A stretch of 56,255 nucleotides of DNA from Eubacterium sp. UBA3279 (GCA_002361775.1 DETV01000067.1:19748-76002), one strand, 5' to 3'. Counted from the first letter of the stretch, positions 1-7,079 are shown. Numbers and translations: made by a program. The notes: a model not told the origin generated them from the letters alone.

Positions 1-282
1 CAGATTTTCAGAATGGCTGATATTAAAATAAATCTCCGGATGATGAACCAGAAAAGGTTTCCCCTGGGGTTCTTTTCCTAAAGGATTCTCTTCCTTCGAC
101 AAAAGAATTCCATACCGTTTTTCTAACATCTGCTCCAGAAGTTTTTTTCCCATAATACTGGAAATATGAGATTTTTCTGCTGCTGAAAGTTTTCTTCTCC
201 CTTCTTCGATTAATTGTTTTTTTATATCATTTGTCCATATCCAGACAGAACCTGTCTGCAGAGGGATATACTCTCGTTTCAT
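1..282 (-). CDS. 4'-phosphopantetheinyl transferase, Sfp/AcpT type (N-terminal part, cut by window edge)
   Basis: The first 94 codons of a minus-strand gene that stays open to the window edge. The protein starts MKREYIPLQTGSVW and contains GKEPQGKPFL followed by FNISHSE, the conserved pairing at the start of the Sfp-type domain. Enzymes of this family move the phosphopantetheine arm of CoA onto a serine of carrier proteins. The acyl carrier protein gene at 3756-3989 is a plausible substrate, though other carriers are possible. The ATG at 282 overlaps the helicase stop (ATGA, 279-282), so translation is probably coupled. The Mg2+-binding Asp/Glu residues lie outside the window, so activity cannot be judged. 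Family assignment is fairly safe from the two motifs. Confidence 0.8.
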   Translation of the reverse strand, partial: MKREYIPLQTGSVWIWTNDIKKQLIEEGRRKLSAAEKSHISSIMGKKLLEQMLEKRYGILLSKEENPLGKEPQGKPFLVHHPEIYFNISHSENL

Positions 283-2129
283 TTTTTCTTTCCTCTTCTG
301 GGAGCCTCTTCCAGTTCTACCAAAAAACGGGAAGGCGCCAGCTTCTTGCCAAATCTTTCTTCCACCGAATATAAATGCAGTTCCTTTCTGGCTCTTGTCA
401 TTCCCACGTAAAACATTCTTCGTTCTTCTTCTATTTCCGGATCCAACACTGCCTTATGATAAGGAATACTGCCTTCATTTACGTCCAGGATATATACCCG
501 GTCATATTCCAGCCCCTTCACACTGTGAAGAGTAGAAATCGTAATCGCATCCTGCTGACTCCTGATTTTTTCTGCCTGTTCCTGAAGCTTCTCTTTATAT
601 TCCATCATATAGTCAAACCATTCCTGATAAGTATTGTATCCTTTGGAACTTTCCTGAATCTCCTGTAAAATTTCATACAGTTCCTCTACTTTGATCCTTC
701 TGTAATCTGCATATTCTTTCAGATATTCATCATAACCAATTCCGTGGCGAATATAATTGATTGCTCCATAAGGAGTCATATTCTTCATCATTTTCAGATC
801 GTGTTCAAATTTTTCAATCCGATCACACATCCATTCTTTCCCTTCATAAAACTGATAGAGAATTTCAAAAGGCATTTCCTGTTCATAAAATGCTTCCCGG
901 GACAAATAGCGGTTGGGACGATTCATAATCGCCAGAAAATCCTTTCTGCTTCTCCCTCCCATAGCAAGACGCATATAAGAAACCATATTTTTCGCCAGCC
1001 AGTGTTCATAGAGATTCGGCAGCACATCCCGCATAGTAAATGGAATGTTATACTCCATCAACTTCTCCACAGTCATACGACAGCCCACATTGGTACGGAA
1101 CAAGACTGCAATTTCCCGAAAATCACATCCTTCTTCCAGATCTTTTCGAATTTGCCTGATCAGCCACCCTGTTTCCTCTGTTTCATTTTCAAAAGACCGG
1201 ATTTCCAAAGGCTTCCCCTGAGGATTTTCCGTACGCAATTGTTTTTCAAATCGGGTATCGTTCCATCGGATCAAATTTTGTGATTTTTCCACAACTTCAC
1301 CGGAACAACGGTAGTTTTGCTTTAAAACCACCTGTTTCATCCCAGGATAATCTCTGGGTACGTGAAGCATGATTTCTGGTTTTGCCCCTCTGAACCGATA
1401 AATGGACTGATCATCATCCCCTACCAGAAACAGATTATTTTCCGGCAATGCCAGAAGTCTGATGATATCATACTGTAATTGATTCACATCCTGAAATTCG
1501 TCAATAAGAATATACCGGAATTTCTTTTGCCAGGCCTGCAGAATTTCCGGATGCTTTTGAAAAAGATTATAACAATATACCATCAGATCATCAAAATCCA
1601 ATAACCTCCGGCTGTGCAGCCTTTTCTCATAGCCTTCGTAAATTCTTCGGAATTCTTCATCGGGACAACAGGCAGAATAAAAATGTGTGAGAGGAATTCT
1701 CCCGTTTTTTACCGTACTGATTTCCCGGTTCAAAGCTTCCAGCAAATCATTTTCATCATCCACATCCATAGATGTTTTTTGAAGCAATTCCCGAAGGATA
1801 CCATATTTTTCCTCTTCACTGGCAATATTTTTTGAAGTAATCCCATAGGCATGGCGAAGAATCCCATAAAATATTCCGTGAAAAGTGCCAAAAGTCACCG
1901 CCGTATTCTTTTCTCCTGTCAAACGTAAAAAACGCTCCCTCATCTGCCTGGCAGCCGCCTTTGTAAAAGTGACCACCAGTATGGACGAGGGAGCAACCTG
2001 GTATTCCTGAATCAGTTTTTGGGTACGGTGAGTAATTACCGCCGTCTTACCGGAACCTGGTCCGGCAAGAACCAGCAGTGGTCCATCCCGATGAACCACT
2101 GCCTCATTTTGTTCTTTATTAAATTTCAT
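279..2129 (-). CDS. UvrD/PcrA-like superfamily 1 DNA helicase
   Basis: A 616-residue ATP-dependent 3'-5' DNA helicase of the UvrD/Rep/PcrA family. Visible motifs are Walker A GPGSGKT (about residues 23-29), VTFTKAAA (Ia), DEFQD (Walker B, about 210-214), GDDDQSIYRFRGA (III), QNYRC (IV), and the C-terminal STLHSVKGLEYDRVYI and VGMTRARKELHL. It is about 100 residues shorter than PcrA, so it may be the smaller helicase paralogue found beside PcrA in many clostridia. An upstream TTG at 2153 is open, but the ATG at 2129 has GGAG six bases before it and is the better start. gltX lies 52 bp upstream, and the stop overlaps the phosphopantetheinyl transferase start. Confidence 0.9.
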   Translation of the reverse strand: MKFNKEQNEAVVHRDGPLLVLAGPGSGKTAVITHRTQKLIQEYQVAPSSILVVTFTKAAARQMRERFLRLTGEKNTAVTFGTFHGIFYGILRHAYGITSKNIASEEEKYGILRELLQKTSMDVDDENDLLEALNREISTVKNGRIPLTHFYSACCPDEEFRRIYEGYEKRLHSRRLLDFDDLMVYCYNLFQKHPEILQAWQKKFRYILIDEFQDVNQLQYDIIRLLALPENNLFLVGDDDQSIYRFRGAKPEIMLHVPRDYPGMKQVVLKQNYRCSGEVVEKSQNLIRWNDTRFEKQLRTENPQGKPLEIRSFENETEETGWLIRQIRKDLEEGCDFREIAVLFRTNVGCRMTVEKLMEYNIPFTMRDVLPNLYEHWLAKNMVSYMRLAMGGRSRKDFLAIMNRPNRYLSREAFYEQEMPFEILYQFYEGKEWMCDRIEKFEHDLKMMKNMTPYGAINYIRHGIGYDEYLKEYADYRRIKVEELYEILQEIQESSKGYNTYQEWFDYMMEYKEKLQEQAEKIRSQQDAITISTLHSVKGLEYDRVYILDVNEGSIPYHKAVLDPEIEEERRMFYVGMTRARKELHLYSVEERFGKKLAPSRFLVELEEAPRRGKKK

Positions 2130-2181
2130 AAATTCTCCACTACCAACCTTCAAGACTTACTTATTTGTCCCGGTGCAGAAT

Positions 2182-3630
2182 TCAACTCAGCTTCTCGATT
2201 GCAGCCTGAATACGCACCAGACTTTCTTCTTTTCCCAAAACTTCCAAAATCTCTGTAGCGCCAGCCGGTGTCATCTGTTTTCCTGAAAGCGCTGTACGGA
2301 TCGGCCACATCACATAACCCACTTTATATCCATGCTCTTTTGCGTAAGCAGACAACAATTCAAATAAAGCGTCATTACTGTAATCTTCTTGCTCCGTTAA
2401 CAAAGGAAGTACTTCTTTCAACACCTGAAGAGAAGTTTCCTCATTTGTCTTCATCTTTTTATGCACGTACATGGAATTATCATATTCCGGCATTTTCTCA
2501 AAGAAATCAATATGTTCTCTGATATCCGGGAATGTCTCGATTCTTGTTTTTACCATGGCGGCAATTTTGTGGAAATCAATATCTCTGGTGATCACTTCTT
2601 TCATATAAGGAAGAGCCATCTCATAGAACTGATCGTCATCCATTTTTTTCATATATTCTCCGTTCATCCAACGAAGTTTTACCATATCAAAAACAGCCGG
2701 AGATTTACTGATTCTGTGATAATCAAATTCTTTAATCAACTCTTCAAGAGAAAAAATCTCATTATCTGATGCAGGACTCCAACCCAGCAATGCAACGAAA
2801 TTCACAATCGCTTCAGAGATGAATCCCTGTTCCAGAAGATCTTCATAAGAAGAATGACCGGAACGTTTTGATAACTTCTGATGTTCTTCATTGGTAATCA
2901 GCGGACAGTGAATATAAGCCGGAACTTCCCATCCGAAAGCTTCATAAAGGCGGTTATACTTAGGCGCTGAAGACAGATATTCATTTCCTCTTACTACATG
3001 AGTGATTCCCATAAGATGATCATCAATTACATTGGCAAAATTATAAGTGGGGAAACCATCTGATTTGATCAGAATCATATCATCCAGTTCGTTATTATTT
3101 ACCGCAATATCTCCATACAGTTCATCATGGAAAGTGGTAATTCCTTCTGTGGGCATATTGATCCGGATAACATATGGCTTTCCTGCTGCCAGATTCGCTT
3201 CAATTTCTTCTTTTGAAAGATGCAGACAATGTTTGTCGTATATAGAAATTTCCTTTCCTGCCACCTCTGTTTTCAGACTTTCCAGACGTTCTTTATCGCA
3301 GAAACAGTAATAAGCATCTCCCTGCTCAATCAACTGCTTTGCATATTTCATATAAATGCCCTGCGCCTGACGTTCACTCTGCACGTAAGGACCTACCCCT
3401 CCGTCTTTGTCCGGACCTTCATCATGGATCAATCCTGTCTTTTCCATCGTGCGGTAAATAATTTCCAGAGCGCCTTCCATAAAACGCTCCTGATCTGTAT
3501 CCTCTATCCGCAGCATAAACTTTCCATCTTCATGCTTTGCAATTAAAAAAGCATACAACGCTGTTCTTAAATTTCCCACATGCATTCTTCCTGTAGGACT
3601 TGGTGCAAATCTTGTCTTTACTGTACTCAT
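2182..3630 (-). CDS. gltX: glutamyl-tRNA synthetase
   Basis: A 482-residue class I aminoacyl-tRNA synthetase that charges tRNA-Glu. Many Firmicutes lack GlnRS and use this enzyme also to misacylate tRNA-Gln, but discrimination cannot be read here. The N-terminus APSPTGRMHVGNLRT holds the HIGH-type signature, and HQKLSKRSG near residue 250 is the KMSKS-type loop. Length is normal for bacterial GltX. The ATG at 3630 has AGGAG nine bases upstream. The gene is probably the first of a gltX-helicase-transferase transcript. The 125 bp upstream contain the acpP terminator and an A/T-rich stretch without a convincing promoter. Confidence 0.96.
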   Translation of the reverse strand: MSTVKTRFAPSPTGRMHVGNLRTALYAFLIAKHEDGKFMLRIEDTDQERFMEGALEIIYRTMEKTGLIHDEGPDKDGGVGPYVQSERQAQGIYMKYAKQLIEQGDAYYCFCDKERLESLKTEVAGKEISIYDKHCLHLSKEEIEANLAAGKPYVIRINMPTEGITTFHDELYGDIAVNNNELDDMILIKSDGFPTYNFANVIDDHLMGITHVVRGNEYLSSAPKYNRLYEAFGWEVPAYIHCPLITNEEHQKLSKRSGHSSYEDLLEQGFISEAIVNFVALLGWSPASDNEIFSLEELIKEFDYHRISKSPAVFDMVKLRWMNGEYMKKMDDDQFYEMALPYMKEVITRDIDFHKIAAMVKTRIETFPDIREHIDFFEKMPEYDNSMYVHKKMKTNEETSLQVLKEVLPLLTEQEDYSNDALFELLSAYAKEHGYKVGYVMWPIRTALSGKQMTPAGATEILEVLGKEESLVRIQAAIEKLS

Positions 3631-3739
3631 AATCTCTAACTCCTGATTTTATATAATTTTCCAGACACCCAAATTGTAAAAATAAAAGAAAAAAACAATT
3701 TCAGGCATCTTTTAACCTCAACATTTTTCTATGACTACG

Positions 3740-3773
3740 ATAAAAAGGTGTGGAATTAATCCTCCACACCCTT
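3740..3773 (-). terminator. intrinsic terminator of acpP
   Basis: On the minus strand GGGTGTGG and CCACACC pair around a short loop and are followed by TTTTTAT. The stem includes the last codons and stop of acpP. Confidence 0.75.
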
Positions 3774-3989
3774 CGTCTTCAAATATTCAACTACGTCTCC
3801 CACTGTTTCCAGATCTGTCAGTTCCTCTGCCGGAATCTCAAGACCATACTCTTCTTCCAGAGCCATGATCAATTCGAACAAATCCAAGGAATCAGCTCCC
3901 AAATCATCTTTAAAAGAGGTTTCCAATCCAATGGTCTCTTCATCACAGTTCAACTGCTCTGCAATAATTTTTCTCATTTTTTCTAACAT
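3756..3989 (-). CDS. acpP: acyl carrier protein
   Basis: A 77-residue acidic four-helix protein that carries acyl chains for fatty acid synthesis on a phosphopantetheine arm. The attachment motif GADSLD is at residues 31-36 (Ser34), and the surrounding DSLDLFELIMALEEE helix is typical. AAAGGAG lies upstream of the ATG. The gene stands alone between ftsW and gltX, has its own sigma-A-type promoter (4040-4068) and ends in its own terminator. A single acp away from the fab cluster could serve fatty acid synthesis or a dedicated pathway; the canonical sequence favours the general role. The transferase at the window edge could activate it. Confidence 0.95.
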   Translation of the reverse strand: MLEKMRKIIAEQLNCDEETIGLETSFKDDLGADSLDLFELIMALEEEYGLEIPAEELTDLETVGDVVEYLKTKGVED

Positions 3990-4039
3990 AGTTTTTCTTA
4001 TCTCCTTTTAAAGAATGTTGCACATCTCTCTTGTACCGA

Positions 4040-4068
4040 AGTATATCTATTCTGTGCAGATTTGTCAA
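4040..4068 (-). promoter_or_regulatory. sigma-A-type promoter of acpP
   Basis: Read on the minus strand: TTGACA (4063-4068), a 17-bp spacer and TATACT (4040-4045). It lies about 50 bp before the acpP start. The -35 is perfect and the -10 matches 5 of 6. Confidence 0.85.
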
Positions 4069-4093
4069 CCCATTCTGGAAAAATGTTACTCTG

Positions 4094-5272
4094 TCACTCT
4101 TCCACATCCTGATTTTTAAACTTAATCTGTCTGGAAACACTCAAAGCAATGGCCATCTCTGCCATCAAAAACAAAATAGACGTTCCTCCGTAACTTACAA
4201 ACGGCAGTGTGATACCCGTTGTCGGCATCAGGTTCAATACTACGCAGATATTCAGAATAACCTGCAACGCAATATGAGCAAAAATACCGCTGACAACCAA
4301 TGTACCATAAAGATCCGGTGCATTCTGGGCAATAAAAAATAACCGATACAGCAGATATCCAAACATGAGCAACAACAGCACTGCTCCAAATACGCCTAAC
4401 TCTTCACAGACAATGGAAAATATCATATCATTCTGAGCTTCCGGAATGGTTCCCAGCTTCTGGGCGCTGTTTCCCAGGCCCTTGCCAAAAAAACCGCCGC
4501 TTCCTATGGCATACAAAGCCTGCATAACCTGATATCCCCCACCAGACATATTCTCTTCCGGATGAAGCCAGGCCAGAATACGGCGAATACGGAAATCCTT
4601 ACTGGTAGTCATAGCCAGACCCATATAGGAGATGATCACTGCCGCAACTGCTGCAACCCCTCCCCCCATCAGCAAAATTTCTTTTGTCTTTGGAGATGAA
4701 ATAAAAATCAAAGCCATTGCAATTCCACCAATGATAATACCGGTACTCAAATTATCTGTAAGTTTAAAGGCTGCCAGCGCCTGAAGTCCTCCCAACCCCA
4801 GCAATACCCAGAAAGCCTTCCAGGTCTTGATCTGCCTTCCCATCTTAATAATCACCACAGGAAGATAGATAATCACCGCAATCTTAGCAATCTCCGAGGG
4901 CTGGAATTGAATTCCCAGCTTCAGCCACCTTCTCGCGCCATAAACTTCCACACCAAAAGGAGTCCATTTTACCATAGCCATCAAAACCAACGCCAGCAAA
5001 TACGCCAATCCCGATACAGGTATCAGAGCGTGATAATCCCATCTTGAAATGAAAACCGCTCCGAAAATCGCCACAGCGCTGATAATCGCCTGACGTCTGA
5101 AATAATACATATCATCGCCTTTAAACTGTAATTGAGCTTCATAAGCACTTGTACTGTAAAGCATCACCAAGCCAAAACAGGTAAGTAAAATAACCGCAGC
5201 CAACAGATTGTAATCATAAAAATCTGTTTTTCTGCCAACACTGCGAATCTTTTCCCTTATATTTTTTTTCAT
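4094..5272 (-). CDS. FtsW/RodA/SpoVE family peptidoglycan glycosyltransferase
   Basis: A 392-residue polytopic membrane protein of the SEDS family, which polymerises lipid II into glycan strands together with a class B penicillin-binding protein. Hydrophobic segments run through the whole length. Conserved features include YGARRWLKLG with QPSEIAKIA, and near the C-terminus TTGITLPFVSYGGTSI. Length and a short cytoplasmic N-terminus fit FtsW or the sporulation-specific SpoVE rather than RodA, but the two cannot be separated from sequence alone. The ATG at 5272 has GAGG eight bases upstream. No partner PBP or mur gene is next to it. The sporulation genes that follow are on the other strand. Confidence 0.9.
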   Translation of the reverse strand: MKKNIREKIRSVGRKTDFYDYNLLAAVILLTCFGLVMLYSTSAYEAQLQFKGDDMYYFRRQAIISAVAIFGAVFISRWDYHALIPVSGLAYLLALVLMAMVKWTPFGVEVYGARRWLKLGIQFQPSEIAKIAVIIYLPVVIIKMGRQIKTWKAFWVLLGLGGLQALAAFKLTDNLSTGIIIGGIAMALIFISSPKTKEILLMGGGVAAVAAVIISYMGLAMTTSKDFRIRRILAWLHPEENMSGGGYQVMQALYAIGSGGFFGKGLGNSAQKLGTIPEAQNDMIFSIVCEELGVFGAVLLLLMFGYLLYRLFFIAQNAPDLYGTLVVSGIFAHIALQVILNICVVLNLMPTTGITLPFVSYGGTSILFLMAEMAIALSVSRQIKFKNQDVEE

Positions 5273-5383
5273 ATAAAAACCTCATTTCTTATCCTGTACT
5301 CCCCCTGCCTGCTCCGGAGGTATCGGATGCAGACAATTCTGTTATAGTATAACACTATTTTCCAAAGAAAAAAACCTTTTTAG

Positions 5384-5412
5384 AACCCTTTTTTCCAAAA
5401 GCTCATATGATA
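5384..5412 (+). promoter_or_regulatory. putative mother-cell sigma factor (sigma-K/sigma-E-like) promoter of the cotJ operon
   Basis: AACC (5384-5387), a 16-bp spacer and CATATGATA (5404-5412) match the sigma-K consensus mACm-N16-CATANNNTA. A start about 7 bases downstream puts the ribosome binding site at 5430-5435 and the CotJA ATG at 5446 in a normal leader. SigmaE and sigmaK share the CATA -10 start, so either mother-cell factor may act. Known cotJ operons are expressed in the mother cell. This is a consensus match only. Confidence 0.55.
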
Positions 5413-5445
5413 AAGAGAAATCAAAATGGAAAGGATACTTTCTTA

Positions 5446-5709
5446 ATGGATAATTGCCGTATGAATTATAGAAACGTACCAAATCGCAGACCCTGTCCCC
5501 CCATTACTAACAATCCCTGTATACAACCCCGGGAGGACACCTGCCCTGTCAATGAAAATTGCCTGGATCGATATCCACTGGCCATGGGCTATATCCCCAA
5601 CCAGAAATTCAACAATGTATACGATACCTGCAAAGCCCTCTCCAGTGGAACCATTTTCCCGGAACTTTGCAAGCCTTTCTGCGGAAAAGGAGGTGGCTGC
5701 AGATGTTAA
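5446..5709 (+). CDS. cotJA: spore coat-associated protein CotJA
   Basis: An 87-residue protein with the CotJA core: YPLAMGYIPNQKFNNVYD, then GTIFPELCKPFCGKGGGCRC. The family sits in the inner spore coat and is encoded with cotJB and cotJC. It is rich in Cys and Pro, with a Cys-rich C-terminal tail. An upstream ATG at 5407 lies inside the likely -10 element and has no ribosome binding site. The ATG at 5446 has AAAGGA ten bases upstream and is chosen. Its stop overlaps the cotJB start (ATGTTAA, 5703-5709), so the two are probably translationally coupled. Confidence 0.88.
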   Translation: MDNCRMNYRNVPNRRPCPPITNNPCIQPREDTCPVNENCLDRYPLAMGYIPNQKFNNVYDTCKALSSGTIFPELCKPFCGKGGGCRC

Positions 5710-6011
5710 ATTATAATACAACGAGTGACTGCAATCACCAGATTCCTTCCCGGCAGCAACTATTAGATAAAATTAATCAATCCAGTTTTGCCATTGACGA
5801 TATCCTTTTATATCTGGATACCCACCCTCATGATCAGGATGCCATGGCATACTTCCAGAAACAATCCTGTATCCGCAGGGATGCCATGAAACATTACGCC
5901 ATGCACTACGGCCCTCTCACCATCGATACCATCGATGATTCCAGCAGTGATTCCTGGGAATGGATGATGCAGCCCTGGCCATGGGAAAATAATCAGAAAG
6001 GCAGGTGTTAA
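5703..6011 (+). CDS. cotJB: spore coat protein CotJB
   Basis: A 102-residue protein matching CotJB: LLDKINQSSFAIDDILLYLD, then THPHDQDAMAYF, then HYGPL, ending with a W/P-rich WEWMMQPWPWE typical of the family C-terminus. It is a structural component of the inner spore coat and acts with CotJA and CotJC. A strong AGGAGG lies nine bases before the ATG at 5703, which overlaps the cotJA stop. A longer reading frame starting at 5559 overlaps most of cotJA and is rejected. cotJC follows after 5 bp. Nothing in this gene is interrupted. Confidence 0.9.
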   Translation: MLNYNTTSDCNHQIPSRQQLLDKINQSSFAIDDILLYLDTHPHDQDAMAYFQKQSCIRRDAMKHYAMHYGPLTIDTIDDSSSDSWEWMMQPWPWENNQKGRC

Positions 6012-6016
6012 ATCCT

Positions 6017-6148
6017 ATGTGGTCCTATGAAAAAAGATTACAATATCCGGTAAACATTAAAACTCCCAATGCAAAAATTGCAAAATTCATTATCAGTCAA
6101 TATGGGGGTGCTTACACCCGTACCCTAGAAATATTCTTACCTATATAA
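6017..6148 (+). CDS. cotJC: cotJC, 5' segment (spore coat Mn-catalase family, interrupted)
   Basis: Codons 1-31 (MWSYEKRLQYPVNIKT through ISQYGG) are the conserved start of CotJC, a manganese-catalase-like coat protein. From position 6109 the reading frame runs into the inserted element and ends after 12 foreign residues at TAA 6146-6148, giving a 43-residue truncated product. AGGTG lies nine bases upstream of the ATG, overlapping the end of cotJB. The rest of the gene is at 9343-9879. Joining GGGGG 6104-6108 to GGGGG 9343-9347 gives ...SQYGGPDGEINAS..., the normal CotJC sequence, in frame. Without that rearrangement no functional CotJC can be made. Confidence 0.93.
   Translation: MWSYEKRLQYPVNIKTPNAKIAKFIISQYGGAYTRTLEIFLPI
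6104..6130 (+). other. predicted attL core and half-site
   Basis: GGGGG (6104-6108), TGC, then the half-site TTACACCCGTACCCTAGAA (6112-6130). The half-site matches the reverse complement of the attR half-site at 16 of 19 positions. The cotJC side of the site encodes SQYGG. Confidence 0.75.
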
Positions 6149-6267
6149 ATGATATAAGATGATACAATATATTTTCTCGGTGCAATCCTTCCACGCATAT
6201 CATAATAAATACGCTCACGTTCTTCTGTCAGGCTCATCTTCTTGCAAAACCGACTATATTCGTTCAA
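6112..6267 (-). CDS. small ORF at the left end of the element (possible directionality factor; possibly frameshifted)
   Basis: An open frame of 51 codons from a TTG at 6267, with residues RFCKKMSLTEERERIYYDMR, then a basic stretch and a hydrophobic tail. The stop TAA (6112-6114) lies inside the attL half-site. The strong AAGGAGG at 6294-6300 belongs with a TTG at 6285 that is in another frame, separated by an AAAA run. A one-base deletion there would fuse them, so this is either a decayed gene or one with frameshifting. I do not recognise the family. Small charged proteins next to att sites are candidates for recombination directionality factors, but that is inference from position only. Confidence 0.4.
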   Translation of the reverse strand: MNEYSRFCKKMSLTEERERIYYDMRGRIAPRKYIVSSYIIYIGKNISRVRV

Positions 6268-6308
6268 CTGTCCCTGATATTTTCAATACTTGTCCTCCTT
6301 TCCCGCCC

Positions 6309-6461
6309 TCAGGCGGTTTTATCTTTTTTATCAATTGCGAATCCTGCTTTATTAACTGCCATGCAGATGGTTTCCGCAATGATTTTCATAGTTTCTTCTC
6401 TTGGTATGGATTCTTGATCTACCCATTTACCATTGATTTTTATTTGACTGATAATATTCAT
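6309..6461 (-). CDS. 50-residue protein of unknown function in the element (candidate directionality factor)
   Basis: A complete small gene: ATG at 6461 with AGGAGG at 6469-6474, stop TGA at 6309-6311. The protein begins MNIISQIKINGKWVDQE, followed by a predicted helix around REETMKIIAETICMAVNKAG and a Lys/Asp-rich end. I do not recognise the family. The good ribosome binding site argues that it is translated. It reads towards attL and could be transcribed together with the ORF at 6112-6267. In the SPbeta/spsM system of B. subtilis a small protein (SprB) directs excision during sporulation; this protein or its neighbour could play that part. That comparison is inference. Confidence 0.6.
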   Translation of the reverse strand: MNIISQIKINGKWVDQESIPREETMKIIAETICMAVNKAGFAIDKKDKTA

Positions 6462-6478
6462 CACAGCACCTCCTGCTT

Positions 6479-6507
6479 TATGGTATGTATGACAGGTTGT
6501 TTGTGTG
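6479..6507 (-). promoter_or_regulatory. possible sigma-K-like promoter before the 50-residue ORF
   Basis: On the minus strand CACA (6504-6507), 16 bp and CATACCATA (6479-6487) fit mACm-N16-CATANNNTA with the same spacing as the cotJ promoter candidate. A weakness is that the expected start point (about 6472) falls inside the AGGAGG ribosome binding site. Confidence 0.3.
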
Positions 6508-6552
6508 AAAATAAATCATTTCTGTGTAGCATCCTTCCTTCTTGTGTTTTCC

Positions 6553-6581
6553 TTGTTTTATCTATATTTATTTGATATACT
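6553..6581 (+). promoter_or_regulatory. sigma-A-type promoter inside the element
   Basis: TTGTTT (6553-6558), 17-bp spacer, TATACT (6576-6581). It points at the decayed small ORF that starts at 6606. Confidence 0.5.
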
Positions 6582-6605
6582 TTATCTATCAAAAACGCGA
6601 GGAAA

Positions 6606-6718
6606 ATGGTACTTATCATGGCACATATAAAAATTGAAACTTATAAATTAGTTACGAATCTACATTAGGTGGAACCATTACAATTCCTGGTATTGCTATT
6701 GATAAAATTGATCAATAA
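6606..6718 (+). pseudogene. remnant of a small gene, frameshifted
   Basis: The frame from ATG 6606 reads MVLIMAHIKIETYKLVTNLH and stops at TAG 6666-6668. Directly after, another frame continues LGGTITIPGIAIDKIDQ to TAA 6716-6718. Together they look like one short protein broken by a single-base change. A promoter-like pair lies just upstream (6553-6581). I do not recognise the family. It may instead be two chance ORFs; the case for a gene is moderate at best. Confidence 0.35.
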
Positions 6719-6793
6719 ACCTCTATTCACGCCCGGTACTCTGCTACTGAGCAACACAAAATATAATCTACTTTGAACCTGGTCTTAGAGTAG

Positions 6794-6825
6794 TCAAGGT
6801 GATTAAAGCACCTTGACAATATAAT
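6794..6825 (+). promoter_or_regulatory. toxin promoter region with overlapping palindrome
   Basis: TATAAT at 6820-6825 is the likely -10 of the holin-like toxin. No good -35 is present at 16-18 bp. Instead a perfect 8-bp inverted repeat TCAAGGTG/CACCTTGA (6794-6801, 6809-6816) covers that region and could be an operator. The promoter should be weaker than the opposing antisense promoter. Confidence 0.5.
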
Positions 6826-6868
6826 ATACTTACCCAGGCAGCCGAGGGGCGTGCTGGTTCCTGATCCG
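6811..6868 (+). repeat. left arm of an imperfect inverted repeat flanking the toxin (promoter plus leader)
   Basis: This arm and the reverse complement of about 7034-7095 share CCTTGACA, TATAATATACTTA, CAGCCGA and CCTGATCCG in the same order. Toxin and antisense RNAs therefore start with related 5' sequences. Confidence 0.7.
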
Positions 6869-6893
6869 AGTCTTGTCGGAAAGGGGAATGCTT

Positions 6894-6974
6894 ATGAGTA
6901 CATATGAGGAATTTATGATAATCCTGGCAACTGCCAGCCTGATCGTAGCTATTCTAAATCTCAAAAATAAGTAA
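6894..6974 (+). CDS. holin-like type I toxin (26 aa)
   Basis: ATG 6894 to TAA 6972-6974 encodes MSTYEEFMIILATASLIVAI plus LNLKNK. The start M-S-T-Y-E, one hydrophobic helix and a short Lys-rich tail match the putative holin-like toxin family (Hol_Tox). These are membrane-damaging peptides of type I toxin-antitoxin systems, held in check by an antisense RNA. AGGGGA lies seven bases before the ATG. The stop codon is inside the stem of a hairpin that ends both this mRNA and the antisense RNA. Within the element the pair could punish loss of the DNA. Family assignment rests on this short sequence and the RNA layout. Confidence 0.78.
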   Translation: MSTYEEFMIILATASLIVAILNLKNK

Positions 6975-7073
6975 AGCCGCCCTGTTCCTTGGCCGGATGG
7001 GTGGCTTTACTCAATAAAGTTCATTTAATTCGCCGGATCAGGTAGCTTGCACCTATCTGTCGGCTGTCTTGTT
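6963..7073 (-). ncRNA. antisense RNA antitoxin of the holin-like toxin
   Basis: A strong promoter at 7080-7108 on the minus strand would start an RNA near 7073. It would run back over the 3' end of the toxin gene and stop at the hairpin 6971-7010, which on this strand is followed by TTATTTTT. The resulting RNA of about 110 nt overlaps the toxin mRNA 3' region in antisense, the usual type I arrangement with convergent transcripts and a shared terminator. No ORF of note is in it. Ends are estimates. Confidence 0.65.
6971..7010. terminator. bidirectional terminator of toxin mRNA and antisense RNA
   Basis: GTAAAGCCGCCC (6971-6982) pairs with GGGTGGCTTTAC (6999-7010). A T-rich tail is present on the minus strand (6960-6970); the plus-strand tail is weaker. 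Confidence 0.7.
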
Positions 7074-7079
7074 AAGTAT

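Noticed and set aside
5407..5445. Longer CotJA starting at ATG 5407
   Set aside because: The ATG is part of the likely -10 element, has no ribosome binding site, and the added 13 residues do not resemble CotJA.
6159..6575. 138-codon plus-strand ORF at the left of the element
   Set aside because: It lies opposite the 50-codon minus ORF, is Cys/Phe/Ser-rich like reverse-strand shadows and has no ribosome binding site.
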